Shown in pieces: positions 34,852 through 48,840 of a stretch of 64,000 bases of DNA (position 1 is the stretch's first letter; every line of letters begins with the position of its first letter). The notes beneath the pieces were generated by a model. That model saw nothing but the letters and a program-made list of their open reading frames with translations. It was not told where the DNA came from and did no database searches. A program made the translations under genes and the position numbers. The DNA comes from Pseudogymnoascus destructans (lineage: Eukaryota; Ascomycota; Leotiomycetes; Thelebolales; Thelebolaceae): the NCBI RefSeq assembly GCF_001641265.1, contig NW_020167526.1, positions 1,488,001 through 1,552,000 of the forward strand, written 5' to 3'.

Positions 34852-37800
34852 TCATTGTTTTGGGGGAGTGTTAGTGATAGTAGGTGTTGTGCGTCCGCTA
34901 TGGTTACTGGAGGGACGAGAGCGTTGCTGTTGAGGTTGAGACTTATGTTTGGCAATAACGGCGAGCTTTCTGTGGAGCGTGAGGAGGCGGCCTCGGACCA
35001 TGGAGACGACTGTAACTAGTTAGAAAGTGTCCCGAAAGTATATACTAGACCGACAACTTACGTTTCTTGACCGCGTCCCGATCATCGACATTGATGCCGT
35101 TCACGGGATCATCTGGGTCTTTCTCTGTAACTTGCGTGGTCCCCACCTTCTTCTGGGGCTCGTCGTCATCCTTTTCGAGGATTGCTTCCAGCATACGAAT
35201 CGCAGTTACATATGAGAGTTCGCAGCCGACCAGGTCCTCGTTTGCAATCTCGTTGATAGCGGCCGATCGACTCATCTCAATAGCTCTATCATACATCAGC
35301 CTCTCAGCTGTTGTGCCAGCGCTGAGAAAAACGCCATCGGCTGTTGAGCTATCTCCTCCATCCATTCTCGATTCATCGGTGTGGTTACTTGGATGACCAG
35401 GATGATCCTCGGGGAGTTGTTTCTGGGCATCGATAAGCTTCAATCGAGAGAACTCTGCCTTTTCAAGAACTTCGTTAAATCGGCTCCGCATCCATTGAAC
35501 GGCACTGTTTATACGGGTTGCCGCGACAGCAGTCTCAGTTTTCACGGTAGTTGCGCTACTGGCGGCCTCTGCTCTCTTCTTCTTGTTCCACCAAGAATTT
35601 GCAATGCCCATCGACTTTGCCAGCAGAGTCAGAGATTTAACGTATAAAACCAGTGCTTCCTCTGACAACGAAACAACGGCATCAGGAGTGAGGCCATCAT
35701 CTTCCGGGTCCGCTTCGCTTGCATTGTTTCCACCCAGGCCATGATCCATAGACGGCGCAAGCGGGATGAGCTGCTTGTATTTGACTTCTGCAAAGCCATA
35801 TACAACGTCAGATCTGGTTGCCAGCGCTTCGATTCGATCCCCAATTTTGACATCCTCGTCGCTCGATTTTCCGGGTTTGCCATCAGTGATCATACCGGCG
35901 ATACCCGGAGAGGTCGCAAATCCCGTAAACGCACCATATAGTTGAGGTGGTGACTGCCCTCTCAACAATTGTGGCGCGTAACCAGAAATTCCGAAGAGTC
36001 TGAGACTCGCATTTGATATTGCCTTTGTGATCGCAGAAGTAGCCGAGCTAGGGCTGCCGTAAGAGCGATCGTACGACAGTTTGCGGTGAGGATTTTGTTT
36101 TCCTTGGGCTATCTGCATGCCGCTGGGAGAAATCGGGGGTGAAGTTGCAGGCTGGTTGGACGATGGCGGGCCCTCTGTCTGTGCTCTTCTCCTCATGTTC
36201 GCTCTCGGCGAGTTCGGCTGCCCTCTAGCATTGGCGTCCATCTCATCAGCAAAGGAGTTAACCTCAACGTAATTTTTCTCTACAACAATATACTCGCGCT
36301 CGTCCCTCACGTCCTGGGCAGCTCTCTCTTTCTCGTCTCTCCTCATATTGTCGTTGCGTGGGGGAACTCGTTTCCTCTCGTTTAATAACGAAGAACCAGG
36401 TGATGGGGAGTCTTGGCTCCTGCCCCGTACCATGTCAACTGGACCAGCGCTTGGTCGCCTTTCCATAGCTTCTTCGTTTGAAGGATATTTATTTGGAACA
36501 GTGCTGGATGTATGTATCACTGGCCTCCGTGAGGTAGTGGACGGTCCAGGGTTGGCCTGGAACCGCTCGGCTTGCGCTCTAGGTGGAGTACCATGAGGCT
36601 GTCTTGGTCTGTGTTGTGCCTCATCGAACGTCTCTGCAGGAACTGCTCTGTAAGCACTTGACACTATCCCAGTGGGCCGTGTATCATTCTCGCTGACGCC
36701 CCTACGAGATAATTTGGCCGAAAATTGACCGCTCGTAGATTTTGGTTCTTCGGACCTTGGTGTTGGACGGATTTCTTCGGGCCTGTCGCCTCCTACCAAG
36801 CCCCGGATATTATTTACTATTATTGGGTGAGCAAAGAAGCTATCAAAGCTAAGACGCTCAACAGGGTTCTTCTTGAGGAGTCCCTGAATGACAGATTTCA
36901 AGCCGTCGCTGATCGCGATGCCTGAATCCCATGGAAGGTCCTCGGACTGCATCTCTATTTTGCGGAGGAGCTCGACATGATTTGCGGCACGGAATGGAGG
37001 CCTGCCGGTCACCATTTCGTACATTACCGTGCCAACAGACCATAAATCGGCCTTTGCGTCGTACTTTTCGTACCGCAGTATCTCAGGCGCCATATAAAGC
37101 GGCGAGCCACAGAGAGTCTCTGCTAAGCTTGCCGCTGGTAGAGACCTTGCGAAGCCGAAATCGGCCAATTTCAGCATCGGAAGTGAGAGTAATCCCGCGG
37201 CTGGGATCAGAGACTCAACACTCGGTGACATGAGTAGAGGGCTTTGAGGATGTGCCGCCATATACTGCGGTGATGGAAGCAGCAACATATTTTGTGGTTT
37301 GACATCGCGATGTATGAAGTTCCTGTCTCTAAGAAACTCCAGCGCGCTCGCAAGTTGCTTGAGGAAGTGCACGCTGATCACTTCGTTCAGCCCACCTTTA
37401 TCCGGATTTGGATACTTCCTCGCCATATCAGCAGTCGCCGCATTTGTTAAGAACTTCGAGCGCTTCCTGATGAATAACGACAAGTCGCCTAGCTCGCAGT
37501 ATTCCATCACCAGGTGTATATGTGTATCGGTTTGATGGCGGCCCAACAGGGCGACGATATGAGGATGTTGAAGAGATTGGAGGATGTCGATTTCTTGATT
37601 TAGGTTCTCTTTTAACTTTCGATTAAGTTTCGCCAAATTGACCGATTTGATGGCAACAAGAGCACGGGTTGTCTGCATGAGTGTGACAGTTAGTGAGTGT
37701 ACTTAGTGGTATATGGGTTGCACATAGGCTTGAGTAGTACTTCAGTCACTCAGACCTTGCAGTCGTAGCTCAGGCTCTATTCAAGCGCAACATGGGGTTG

Positions 37801-37939
37801 GAGGGTCACATACCCGTCGGTGAGCTCTATATACCGTAGCAAAACTTCCTTTGCCTATTTCTGTGTCGATCCTGTATGCCCCCACCAATGTGTCGTTCAT
37901 CCGCGATGAGGAGGACCTCGAGCTTTGTGAAAACGCCAT
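34852..37939 (-). CDS. atg1: Atg1/ULK autophagy-initiating Ser/Thr kinase
   Basis: Kinase that starts autophagosome formation and the Cvt pathway with Atg13/Atg17, controlled by TOR and starvation. 964 residues. Exons: 37939-37814, 37672-35062 and 35009-34852; the introns are 141 and 52 nt and all joins are in phase. The N-terminal kinase domain has the Gly loop IGKGSFATVYRAH (residues 29-40), catalytic K51 (LVAIK), HRDVKPQN with D165, DFGFARSL with D213, and GSPLYMAPEIL. The middle is a long Ser/Pro-rich disordered linker. The C-terminal part (SLSEEALVLYVKSLTLLAKSM onward) corresponds to the tandem MIT-like region that binds Atg13. The last exon restores VSMVRGRLLTLHRKLAVIAK and ends TNTPPKQ. 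Confidence 0.95.
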
Positions 37940-39292
37940 GTTGGATGGCCGGTGGTGGTACCTTGCTGGGTAATGAGCTGGATCTCAAGCACTCTTCCCC
38001 GACCACGTTGACCAAAGCTTTCCAGCTCTTGTGTTAATGCATGTACACACACGATGTGAAGCGATGGGTCCAGCTTCAGCAGGTCGTGAGTTTCGTATAT
38101 AAAGGCAGCTACTGGGAGCTATCAACCAATAGAGTCGGGAAGCGTGTGGCGTGCGCCGTGTAGCTGCACGATCTGCGTGCAACGTCTGGCAAAGAAGTAT
38201 TTCGTTCGGTATAGTGTATCCTCAAGATATCCTCCACGGACTGTGAGTTTAAAGAGCGGATAAGGGCGTCGTTGGGGGTGGGGCGTCGACGAGGTTCAAG
38301 TTAATGACTCGAAGCGGTACCAAGTGAATAGCTGGGGGGGGAAGGCGCCTGGAGAGATAAGGCTGGGATACGGCGAGGTGGGTTTCTACAGAACAAGAAC
38401 CAACTGCAATATAGTAGCTGTAGAATGGTGGAGTTGTCGATGCAGAATTCAAGATGTAGATGTCGTTTGTTGTTGGGGGAAAGGGCCGCAAGAGAATAAG
38501 TGAAGAAGGGGAAATGGGAAGGGAGAAGGGAGAAGGGGAGTAGACAGAAAGGTTGTGGTTGACTGATAGTTAACTTTTGTGGTAACGAGGTATCTCCCGT
38601 GATGTTATGCTTGACGTATCAGGCTAGTATGGGGGACCGTAGCGGACCGTCAACGTTCGCGATAAGACGCCATGAAAGTGACGTTTTATGGCGATAAGGG
38701 AAAATGGCGAGATCACGGGATCAGGGATCTGAGAATTAGAATTACGATACTCGGTATACAGAAAATGAGTCGTGGCGATGTGTCTTGCTCACAGCATATA
38801 CATACTTGCATATACTGCATGTGCTACAATGAGATGTTTCGGCGGTTTATGTGTGACTCCCCTTTATAGAGCTTCGAATGAGAAGTTGTACAGTACAGTA
38901 CTGTTCTGTCAGTTTACGAAGGCAGGGTTTTAGCGTCAGTCATGTGTCAAGGCAGACGTGTTGGGAATCCACAGTTTAGGCGGCTGTTCCTGACCTGGCT
39001 CCTGACGCAACAAGCTCGTCATGAGGAAGACATGGGCTCACTCGAGGTCATTGAGTGAGCGTTGGCAGCTGTGCTTGGTGACTTGTAGAGGGACGGCTAC
39101 AGCGGCTCTTGGAAAACAACATAAACGAAACGATTGAACGAACTGTTGCCGACTTCACTGATTGTGGACGCCTCTGTCATGAATCAAACTGCAATCATTA
39201 ATCATCATGTCTCTATTGTAACAGCTCCACTGTGACGGGCAACATAAATGCAAATTTGTGAAGTCCCAGCTCGTGGGTAAGTGGCCAGAGCT
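37940..39292. other. Intergenic, atg1 upstream region
   Basis: No gene supported in 1.35 kb. Presumably the atg1 promoter and 5' UTR, with short ORFs of no merit. Confidence 0.6.
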
Positions 39293-41822
39293 TTATACGT
39301 CATCCACCTCCTCAGTATCATCAGATATCGGAATATCATAAATATCCCTAGTTTCCTTACTTTTCCTCTTCTCATAGCCCTCGTTTTTCTGCTTCACATA
39401 CCCTCCCTTTTCCTGTTCCCCATATCTGACCTTCTCCTGGTTCGTATATGTCTCCTTTTTCTGTTCCACATGCCTCTCCTTTTCCTGCTTCGAATATCTC
39501 CTTCCAAGATGCAGCGCCTGCTTCAAAGAGTCATCCAGTCCACGCTCAAAAGACTCGTTTCGCGCTGGGAGCTGTGCTTCCTTGGCCATGACAATGTCGC
39601 ACTCTGACTCCGGTTGTCGAGGCATGTATCGTGCGAGAGGATCTTCCAAATTTCGCTTATTGACGACCCTTTGGGAGAGTTTGCTGGTTGCTTGTGGAAA
39701 GTATCTGGATGCTTGACTGGCTTCACTTGCTGAGCCATCTGTATACATTGAGGTTCCCGAGAGTCTCACACTTGCCTCACTGCCGTTAGACCTAGAAGGC
39801 GTAAGACGTGTCGATGGGTTGTAGGTCACTCTAGCAGAGGTAGCGCCACTGCTGTGGTCAAGCCGCGGGTCTGAGTGGACCACTGTTTCTGCAGGATTGA
39901 CTTGCAACGATATCTTCGACGATGACTTCTGCATCCGCTTCTGAGAGGCACTCGTCTTTGATTCTGCTTCGTTCTCTGTGCTAGAAGCACTACTATCATC
40001 ATCGGAGTCGCTTGACAGCACGAACTTCTTCCATGCCGCATCTGGGTCTTCTTGGGCAACTTTTTGGGGAGGTTCGATAGCGAGATCTGCCAGGTTTTCA
40101 CTCGGCCCGGCGAGTACAAACTTTTCCCATGCAGTGTTCCGGTTCTCTTCCTTCGGTTGCCTTCTTGGGGAGACACTGGGCAGTTGGATATCGTCAGTTC
40201 CTGGTCCGCGAGGCTTCGATATTCCCGTTCGAAAACTCGGCTTTGTATTATTATTTCCACTATTCTCGTCATTGGGAGACCCATTGACTGATGATGTAGA
40301 GTTTTGAATCGAGGGTATGAGCTCCCTCCCATGACCAGATTCATCGTCTCGGGTACTTGGATCAGCATACGACAACCCAGGCGATCTACTTTGTGTAGTG
40401 TTGTAGCTGGTACTAGGAATATCAGGCGCAAGTTGATCGCTTTCGTCGTCCGCAGGCCAGGCAGGAGATTGTTGTTCGTCACTCTCTGCAACTAGCCAAC
40501 TCCTCCACATCTCTTCATCTCGAGCAACTGAAGCGGTAACTATGCCTTTTCTTCCCGCCGTAGCAGCAACGCTACCCTCAAACACCGATGAATTGCTTCG
40601 CAAGAGTCGTGACGTCGTTGAGCTTTTGGGGGTTGGGTGGTAGATAACTGGCGAAGCGCCTGGCCAGTTGGTTTTTGTGCGATCAATGGTAAGTATCGGG
40701 CTGCTCTGGATTTGTAGACTGGGGGGATACATATTTCGAGTTGGTCCTCTTATTTGGTGAATCCGAGGTCCTGAGCTTGGGTATTTACCAATTGATGACA
40801 TTGATTTCTCTTCAGAGCCCTGGCGACCATGTTCCACAGGTTCTAGAAAGCACTCACTGCTGTTGGCCATGTCTGAACTTCGTTGATGTGGCAGTCTTGG
40901 TCTCGATCTGCTACCCTCTAAATCAAGCAGCATCACATCTGACGACGCTGATGATTGAACATACTCGGGATGTGGCTGGTTTATGACACTACCCGAACTT
41001 TCTCTGACATGTCTTTCTCGGCCGTCTATAAATATTCTGACACTTCCCTTTGCGCCTGGGGTCTGTCCGTATTGCATTGATTGCGGCTGATTCTCACCAT
41101 GGTTCGGGAATATCTCTCTGCTTGGAATATGACGATTGGGTGCAAACGGAGAGGTAATCTTGTCCTGGACTCTTGAATACTGTGCTCCATAGCCAGCATT
41201 CAACTTTCTCCGTTTACCAATCGCATCCCGGCTTTCTGACTCCATGTACTTGAGTTGAAGTGGACGTTGTATGCTCAGTCCTAGCCAGTCACCCTCGCGA
41301 AGAATCCGAAACCGTTTCCGTCGTATCGCTTCCATGTCGTCTTGCTCTTCATAGTCCCCATCGACGGGCTCTATGTTGATAATCGGCTCTGGTTTCGTTT
41401 CGTAGCTGTGAATTGAACTCTTGGACACCTCGTTCGAGCCTAAATAACCCGGCTGTCCATGACGACAGATGTCTGCACGGCCTTCTCTAAGGATTAGGTC
41501 GTTCCCAAGAGCTGTTATGAAACCGAGGATAAATACCTGGACGCTTGTTTTCGACATATACACCGTGGTAAGTATGTAGATCATGACTCAAAGGTGCCAA
41601 TGGCTGCCCTGGCTGAGTTCTAACGGTTCCATCTCTAATACGCAACCCATCAGGAGGTCGCGGGGCTGCCATGTCAAAGTTCGGACGTTTAGCTGGACCT
41701 TTCTTCACGGAGCCACTCATCAAATGGCTGCGCACCTTTGCAAAGTGCTGTTTCTGTTTACTGGTAGTTGAGCTATCAGCTCTGCGAGAATGCCTCGAAA
41801 GGCGTCCACCGGTCCAGTTCAT
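39293..41822 (-). CDS. Large conserved fungal protein, disordered, unknown function
   Basis: 825 residues from two exons, 41822-41564 and 41511-39293; the 52-nt intron (GTGTAT...ATAACAG) joins HTYH to ALGNDLILREGRAD. The start at 41820-41822 is the first ATG and opens with MNWTGGRLSRHSRR, followed by SKQKQHFAKVRSH. This basic N-terminal signature looks like the conserved part of a fungal protein family. Other features are KRFRILREGDWLGLSIQRP, two near copies of WEKFVLAGP/WKKFVLSSD, long Ser-rich disorder, and a charged C-terminus with ~11-residue repeats (EQKKETYTNQEKVRY style). The motifs suggest a nuclear or DNA-associated protein, but that is inference. No enzyme domain seen. Confidence 0.75.
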
Positions 41823-44109
41823 CTTCAAATGAAATATTAATATTATCGGGTGCCTTGAAAGCTTAGAACGAGATACAAATATGGTGTTTCTTAAAGAGAG
41901 CTATGTAACGAGATAGAAACATGCGTAGATTTGCTGTAGATAGAGATTCTGCATTGAAGAAATGCGTACAATACGTATGAGGTCGTGCAATGAAGTGAAG
42001 AGAACCGCTTCTTACTGTATAAGCGCTGGTTGCCGCGCGCAACTTCACATTCTTCCATTTTGGGCAAGCCTCCAGATACAACAACAACACTCCAATTCCT
42101 CTGAGAGCTGTGTTGACGAACTGAATTCAACGAATTACCTGGCCCCAGCACCCCGTCACCCAGATATAACAACTGTATATTGGTTGCAAAGCATATCGAG
42201 GCGCGCCTTTTCTCAACCACGATATGGAAAAAAACCCAATATTTAACCTACAGTGGGGATGCAAGCCTTACAAAGCAGTATCATCCCTTGGATTACTCGG
42301 AAGTATATTTCCTCGTGTTCTTGAAGACTGGATTCGAGCTCCATGATTTTGGATGAATATATTGAACGAAAGAGAGGAAGTTTCAATATTCGGCCTACCT
42401 TTTAAAGAACAGTTAAGGGAGCCAGGCTCTTTGCTCATAGATAAGTAAAGCTATTCATCCAGCCCAGATGTCTTCGTAGGGACTGTACTGACTGAGTTGC
42501 CAATCAAAGTCGCGGATTTCCCATATAAATCACATAATTGTTGACGTTCATTGTTTCGCAGTCCTAAAAGCACGTTAGACTGCAGGTCGACTGCACAAGG
42601 AACCCAACGTCACAAAGGGCTTTCTCGATGCATTAATGTATGACTGGAGAGAAGGTTATGATACCCCCAGCTGCGTTCTACCTTTCCTTTGGGTTGAGGC
42701 GTCACCAAACGGCGTCGATGTTAGCTTCTCGGGTGGACTACGCATTGTACGGTTGGTCGAGGCAGCTCCATATTCTTCAATTCTTTGCTCGGTCCAGCAA
42801 CGCCCAATGCAACCAGAAACATGACGGCAATGCGTTATGTGTCGCCCCCAATAGTTTCATTCGTGGTTGTACACCAGAATAAATAACGCCCTGTATTCGG
42901 CCTTGGGTACCTGACACTAGCCTAAGTTGCATCCTCATCGTATCAGCTCACTCAGTGGCTGATCTACCTCATAGTACTTCTTTTGATTGGTTAACGCAGG
43001 GTCTTCTTGTTGGCCATGTCTCCAGCTGAACGGGTGAGGAGACATGGATACTTCTAAACCCCTTTTCTGGTCCAAAACAACTGAATTTGTGCTTCTACGA
43101 GACCTTCTCTGCCATTGCAAAATGACACTCATATGCCAGGTTGGGAGCTACGACGTTGTGCACATCGCTTTGTTTATATTCTTAGAGATGCTGGAAGATA
43201 TGCAGCATTGTTGAGATTGTTTCGGGTCGTCCCTGTACCGGACTCTAATTCACAGTTCCCTACCTTCTTCGACGTTACATTTCCATCCTACTTGTGGAGT
43301 CCACTAACATGCATTCCACCTTGAGTCACCTTGCATTTTTTGTTAGGTATCCCATTTGCTGTCTGCTGATAGATAGACGGTTGCGACATACGAACTGCCG
43401 TCAGCCTTGAAATGCAGAGTTGGTTGGGAAACAACTGTTGAGCCCCGTCATGTGTTACATCCCAGGCAGAAGAGCTACCTGGAGCCTCTCAGCCTTCTTT
43501 GGCATTTACCTTCGCTGTGCAATTACAGAAACAGTTATTCGGCCCTCCTTCCAGTTCAGTGTCTATTCTCGGACTTTGATGTTATTTACGACTAGTCTGT
43601 TAATCGCCGACGCGCTGTATGAAGTGGAGGCGCGACAGCTAAAGTGGTGTCTCGACTCGACACACGATACGCACATACTCACCGTTCCGCGACCCCGAAA
43701 CCGCAAGGCACTTGTGGGAGGGATCTTATGGCCAGTGCACACCGTGTCGCACACTTATTGGATCGTAATACACAAGGCGGCCAATAATAGTCGCACAATA
43801 GAGGTAGCGTAAGGTCAGTAGGCTGCGGCCGGCGCCTCATTGTTTCGGTGACAGGATGTTGGCTTATTACCAGGCCAATGAACTGGAATAGCCGCAGGAC
43901 CAGAGCTGCTCACCATCCGTAAGTTTCATGAGCCCCGTCTCTCCTTCATTATCACATGGCTAGCCCTGCTACCTTCATCTCGTCGTTTACAAGGGCTATA
44001 TCTACTGTAGCTGCTTGGGTGACATCTGCTCATTCCTTTCCTTCAAACTTATAATTATTGTTATGGTCTTTTTCTATCCCTTCACATCAGTCACATTGGA
44101 ACTCAAATC
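41823..44109. other. Intergenic, 2.3 kb
   Basis: No supported gene. Several ORFs of 60-130 codons lack signal peptides, domains or splice continuity. It should include the promoters of two divergently placed genes. Confidence 0.55.
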
Positions 44110-47100
44110 ATGGCCACCTTCTCAGGGCGAGACGTGGAGGACGTGCGAACGATGATAAACCGATGCCATGGGGACTCGTCGGAATCGGTCAAACCTAAAG
44201 CTTCGACGACAACGACGACTAAAAAGTCCAAAAAGCAAGCACCGCAGGAAATTATTGATGAGTTTTGGACCAAATTCAATACGAAAATGCCAGGAAAAGG
44301 TACGTAAGAAACATTGAAAGCCGCGTGCATGTGCTGTTGATGCAGAACTAACTTCAATATTCTTAGCAACCACGATCCTACCGACAGACTCGTACGCGAA
44401 GAAGGTCGGTGACTCTGCTCCAAAGAGGACCATAACGAGCCTATCATCCTCGGCATCTTACGAAGAGGCTGCTCGAACATGCAAGCTCAAGGTTGCCAAA
44501 ATTGTGAAGGAGTGTCGGCGGGCAAATCAAAAATACAGAGATCCACATTTCGATATCGAGTTTGACCTGAAATGGGGCAAGCGTGACTGCCTTGAAACAT
44601 TGAAGACACCGAATCGAGAGAAATCTATATTCAGGCCAAAAAGTGTGAAGAGAGTAGGGGATATTTTTGAGAATCCCCAATTCTTCATCAATGGTCCTGA
44701 AGCCAAAGATATCAGACAGGGCCAAGATGGCGACTGCTGGTTATTGGCTGGTCTATGTACATTGACGAATAAGAAGGGGTTGATAGAAAGAGTTTGTGTA
44801 GCCCGAGATGAAGCCGTTGGAGTGTATGGATTTGTATTTTACAGAGACTCCGAGTGGAGATCTGAGATAATCGACGATAAGCTGTACTTGACTAAACCAG
44901 ATTATGACGAAAGCATTCTTGAGAGACTGCTGTGGGAGGATCGCGAGAGAGTGAGCTCGGAGGATGAATATAAAAAGGTGTATCAGACCAACTCAGGAGC
45001 GCTATACTTCGCACAGTGTGAAGACCCAAACGAAACCTGGCTGCCGCTTTTGGAGAAAGCCTACGCGAAAGCACATGGCGATTTTGCAACTATTGACGGG
45101 GGATATACTGGTGAAGGTATTGAAGATCTAACAGGCGGCGTTACAATGGAGCTATTTTCAACAGATATCCTGGACAAGAATTCATTTTGGACGAATGAGC
45201 TTCTTAGGGTGAACGAAGAGTTCCTATTCGGCTGCTCCTCATGCCTCTTTGCTGGCTGGGGGGAACGTAAAGGTATCATCGAGGGCCACGCTTATTCGAT
45301 TATGCGAGCTGTCGAAATGGACGGCCAACGCCTCCTACTTCTCAAGAACCCTTGGGGCAAAGGAGAGTGGACAGGGCCTTGGTCTGATGGGAGCAAAGAA
45401 TGGACACCGGAATGGATGATGAAGTTGAACCACAGGTTTGGTGACGACGGTGCGTTCTGGATTAGCTACGACGACTTTCTTAAGAAATATCAAACTTTTG
45501 ATCGGACGAGGCTGTTCACAGATGACTGGAAAGTCACGCATCAATGGACGAGTTTGACGATTCCATGGTCAGTGGACTATAACTCCACCAAATTCGCTTT
45601 TACGATTAATAAACCGGCTTCGGTCGTGGTCGTCCTAAACCAGCTTGATGGTCGCTATTTCAGAGGCCTCGAGGGTCAGTACACCTTTGAACTCTCGTTT
45701 CGTATCCACAAGGCTGGCGAAGAAGATTATATTATACGCTCACACACCAACTACTGCATGAAGCGGTCCGTTGCTGCTGAGCTTGATCTTGACGAGGCTG
45801 GTGAGTATTTGGTACTTGTCAAGATCACTGCCAAGCGCGACTTCACCGCACTGCCAGCCCACACTGTTATCCGTGACAATGCCAAGGATCGACGAGACAA
45901 GCTCCTTCGCATTGGCCTTGCCTACGATCTAGCACATGCTAAGGGTCATGTGGAAGAGTCTGAAGAAGACAAAAAATCTCGGGAGAAGGCAGAGGCGAGG
46001 GCCAAAGCCAAGGAGCGCAAAGAACTCAAGGATAAGCTGACGGAAAAGAAGAAGAAGAAGAAGCGCAGCGAAGCTAAAACGGCGAAGAGAGAGAGGGCTC
46101 GCCAGAACAAAGCTAAAGCTAGAGCGGAGGCTAGAGAAAAGAAGGAAGCCGATAAGAAGAAGCTAGAAGGAGAGGTGACGAAGCCTGAAGAAGAAGCAGC
46201 GGCAGAGACGGGCGCAGAAAAGCCAGAATCTGAGAAAGCTGATACTGATATGGCAGACACTGAGAAAACAGGCTCTGAGAAGGCAGCGTCTGAGAATTCA
46301 GATGGCGAGAAGCCTTCAGAGAAGCCAGAGGCGAAAGCAGTAAAGGATAAGGAAGGGCCAAGGACCGAAGGCGCCGCTCCAACACAAAGCCAAACACCAG
46401 CGTCCAGTAGCGCCCATCAAGCCATTACAGAAGCCGCTCTAGATCAGTTAACCACCGTCACAGGGGATAGTTCCCAATCCGCTCGCTCAACTCGCAAGAA
46501 TGCTGATCGCGGAGTCTCTCTATTTAAACCCGCTGGATCCGCATCTCGTGATAAACTCAACAGACGTGAAGCTCCGATCTACGACTCGGATGACAGTGAC
46601 ACGGATAGTTGTGTGAGCTCGGTGAGCGACTCGACCATAGATGCAGAGATTGAGAAGGCGAAATTGCCAACACCCGTGACGAAGGAAGAGAAAAAAGATA
46701 AGAAAGCCGCGGATGATGAGAGCGAAGATGAGTTTGAGAAGGATCCGTGGAATGCGGTTGCGGTTGTTGGATTGAGGGTCTATGCTAAAGCTAAAGAAGT
46801 GGAGAAGGAAGATGAAGTAGAAGTAAAAAGTTCGGCAGGCTCCGAAGAAGCCAAGGTGGAAAGTAGCGAGAAAGATAAAGAGGCAGCTGTAAAGTTGGAA
46901 GATAAAGCGAAGGGAGACGAGGAGAAGGTTGAAGAGCCAACAGGATCGGCTCAGAACACAGAATCGGCCACAAAGAATGCTGAAGATGCTTCAGGTGAGA
47001 CGAAAGAAGAGAAAGCAGAAACGGCGGAAATAGTCACGAAAGACAACCCACAGGAGACAGTGGGTAAGACAGACGCCAAAGAGGAAGATCCTCTGGAGCT

Positions 47101-47278
47101 GGAAGTTAGCATTCGAGTTATCAGACCTCGAACTTGGGAGGATGGCGAGACGAGCTTGGATGTCGATGATAGTGCCATGGATGCAACCAAAAATGCAGTT
47201 GAGGAAGGCGACAAGGAAGACGGCAAAAAGAAGGTCATAATTGGGATGAAAGGCAGCTTGGGAGCCGCGAGTAATTAA
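44110..47278 (+). CDS. Calpain-family (C2) cysteine protease with charged C-terminal region
   Basis: 1033 residues from exons 44110-44299 and 44367-47278. The 67-nt intron has a GTACGT donor, an aactaac branch site and a TTCTTAG acceptor. The calpain catalytic core is complete: Cys187 in QGQDGDCWLLAG, His371 in IIEGHAYSIM, and Asn391 in LLLLKNPWGKGEWTGPWSD. A beta-rich domain-III-like region follows (VVVVLNQLDGRYFRGLEGQY, then DEAGEYLVLVKI). From about residue 610 the protein is Lys/Glu/Ala-rich, likely coiled coil or disordered, ending near VIIGMKGSLGAASN. No penta-EF-hand is seen, so Ca2+ activation of the classical type is not supported. Related fungal calpains include PalB (pH signalling), but the N-terminal MIT domains expected there are not evident. 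Confidence 0.9.
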
Positions 47279-47531
47279 CGAAATTGGAATTCAAAGGGCC
47301 TTGAACACGATGATGGATATACGATGGAAACGAGGGAAATGAATGGGCTATTGGACTTTGGGACCCTGGAGGGCCTCTACTCACTATGATACGTTATAGT
47401 ATTTTATTTCATTTTACTCCACTACCACCATTTTGAACCGAGTTCGGCGAGGGCATATTCACATCGTTGTAAGAGGAACTAGAGATGACAAGCTTTTATG
47501 TCTCTGCAGCCACACCGCGGATTCTGAAGAC

Positions 47532-48332
47532 CTACTTTGTAATAACCAGTACCCCATACGCCGGAATACTCTTATAAGTCTCCAACTCACGCAATGTTGC
47601 ACCTCCTGGTGCGTCCTCCGTCAAGAAACTCTCCAGAACATCCATCACCCCCCACTCCAACGTGCCCTTCAACCCAGCCTCCCTCGACGCCATCTCATAC
47701 ACTTCCTTCCTCAGGTGATAGCATTCAAAGTACAGCTTCCAACAGGCGTCTCACCATGCACCCCGAAGAAAATCCCATCATCAACATCCTTGATATACTT
47801 GTACATCAAAAACCCCGATCCCTCCACCTCGGGTCGAGCTGCCGCTTCAGCATTGAGCGAATCAATCCGATTCTCGGAAGGCGGAACAGTAATTGACACA
47901 AACCTCCCCCCCTCCCTCAGATTCACCGCAACATTCCGAAACATCTGAACCAACCCCTCGCGATCGGAGGCACAGTTAAGCAACCAAGCTCCAAAAACGA
48001 TGTCAAACTCCCCGCCCTCGTAGGCCTTGGGAACCGAGCATCAGCTTAGATAAACGCCACCTTTCACCTACGCCCCTCTCTTCCCCCACGCTCCGCGCTT
48101 TATCCATCATCACGGCCGAGATGTCGACGCCGACGACGCTACGGGCGCCCCATTTGAGCAGGTCGTAGGTATAGAATCCTGAGCCGCAGGCGAGTTCAAG
48201 GACACGGGCGTTGGGGATGAAGGGGGTGAGTGTGGTGCGTACATTGTCATGCTCGATGAGAGCGATGGTTGAGGTGCGAATGTAGTCGTAGGGGGCTTGG
48301 ATGGGGTCATATTGCAGGGACGTGGGTGACAT
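47532..48332 (-). pseudogene. SAM-dependent methyltransferase, frameshifted
   Basis: Class I methyltransferase. ATG at 48330-48332; motif I is VLELACGSGFYTYDLL, followed by VVGVDISAVMMDKAR. The motif after the acidic loop is EFDIVFGAWLLNCASDREGLVQMF, and later GGRFVSITVPPSENR. About 20 residues usually found between VDIS and DIVFGAW are missing, and no in-phase intron joins the two parts. A second break near 47725 shifts the frame by one base: GETPVG is followed out of frame by KLYFECYHLRKEVYEMAS and a normal C-terminus ending at TAG 47532-47534. Two lesions argue for a pseudogene, although the second alone could be a sequencing error. Confidence 0.65.
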
Positions 48333-48840
48333 GAAAGGGTGGGGGAGAGAGTCTGGTCAAGTATGGAGGAATGGATTGAGGGAGTGGTATCTCGAGCGGG
48401 CGTGTTGGTGATGTAATTTATGTGAAGTGCTATCTGGGTGGGAGATGTAAGCTGGGGTGCATTCATATGTGCATAATGAATAGATCCCATTGGAGGGTTA
48501 CCTTAAGCATGATGATCCGCAGCCTCGCTCGCCCTGTTGGGAGGAGCCGGTGCTTGGATATCAAGATCGGGCTGCATAAGAATTCGATATGGGAGGTTTG
48601 TGTGATATCTCACGTACAAGACAGATTCAAAGCTCCAAAAAATATATGACATTTGCATTTTGTAAATGACAGGCAAGCGGATTAACGCGCATAGCTATAC
48701 CTAAGTATTAAATGAGCTTCTTGAGCTACGACTGCTCAATTTCACGGCATTCTAGGGTATTCAACATCCTTTTCTACACCCCCTATTACTCTTCTTTTAA
48801 GCACCTCCCTCCTACACCATTCAAGGCCAACGAAAACCGT
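48333..48840. other. Intergenic
   Basis: Nothing supported. Confidence 0.5.
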
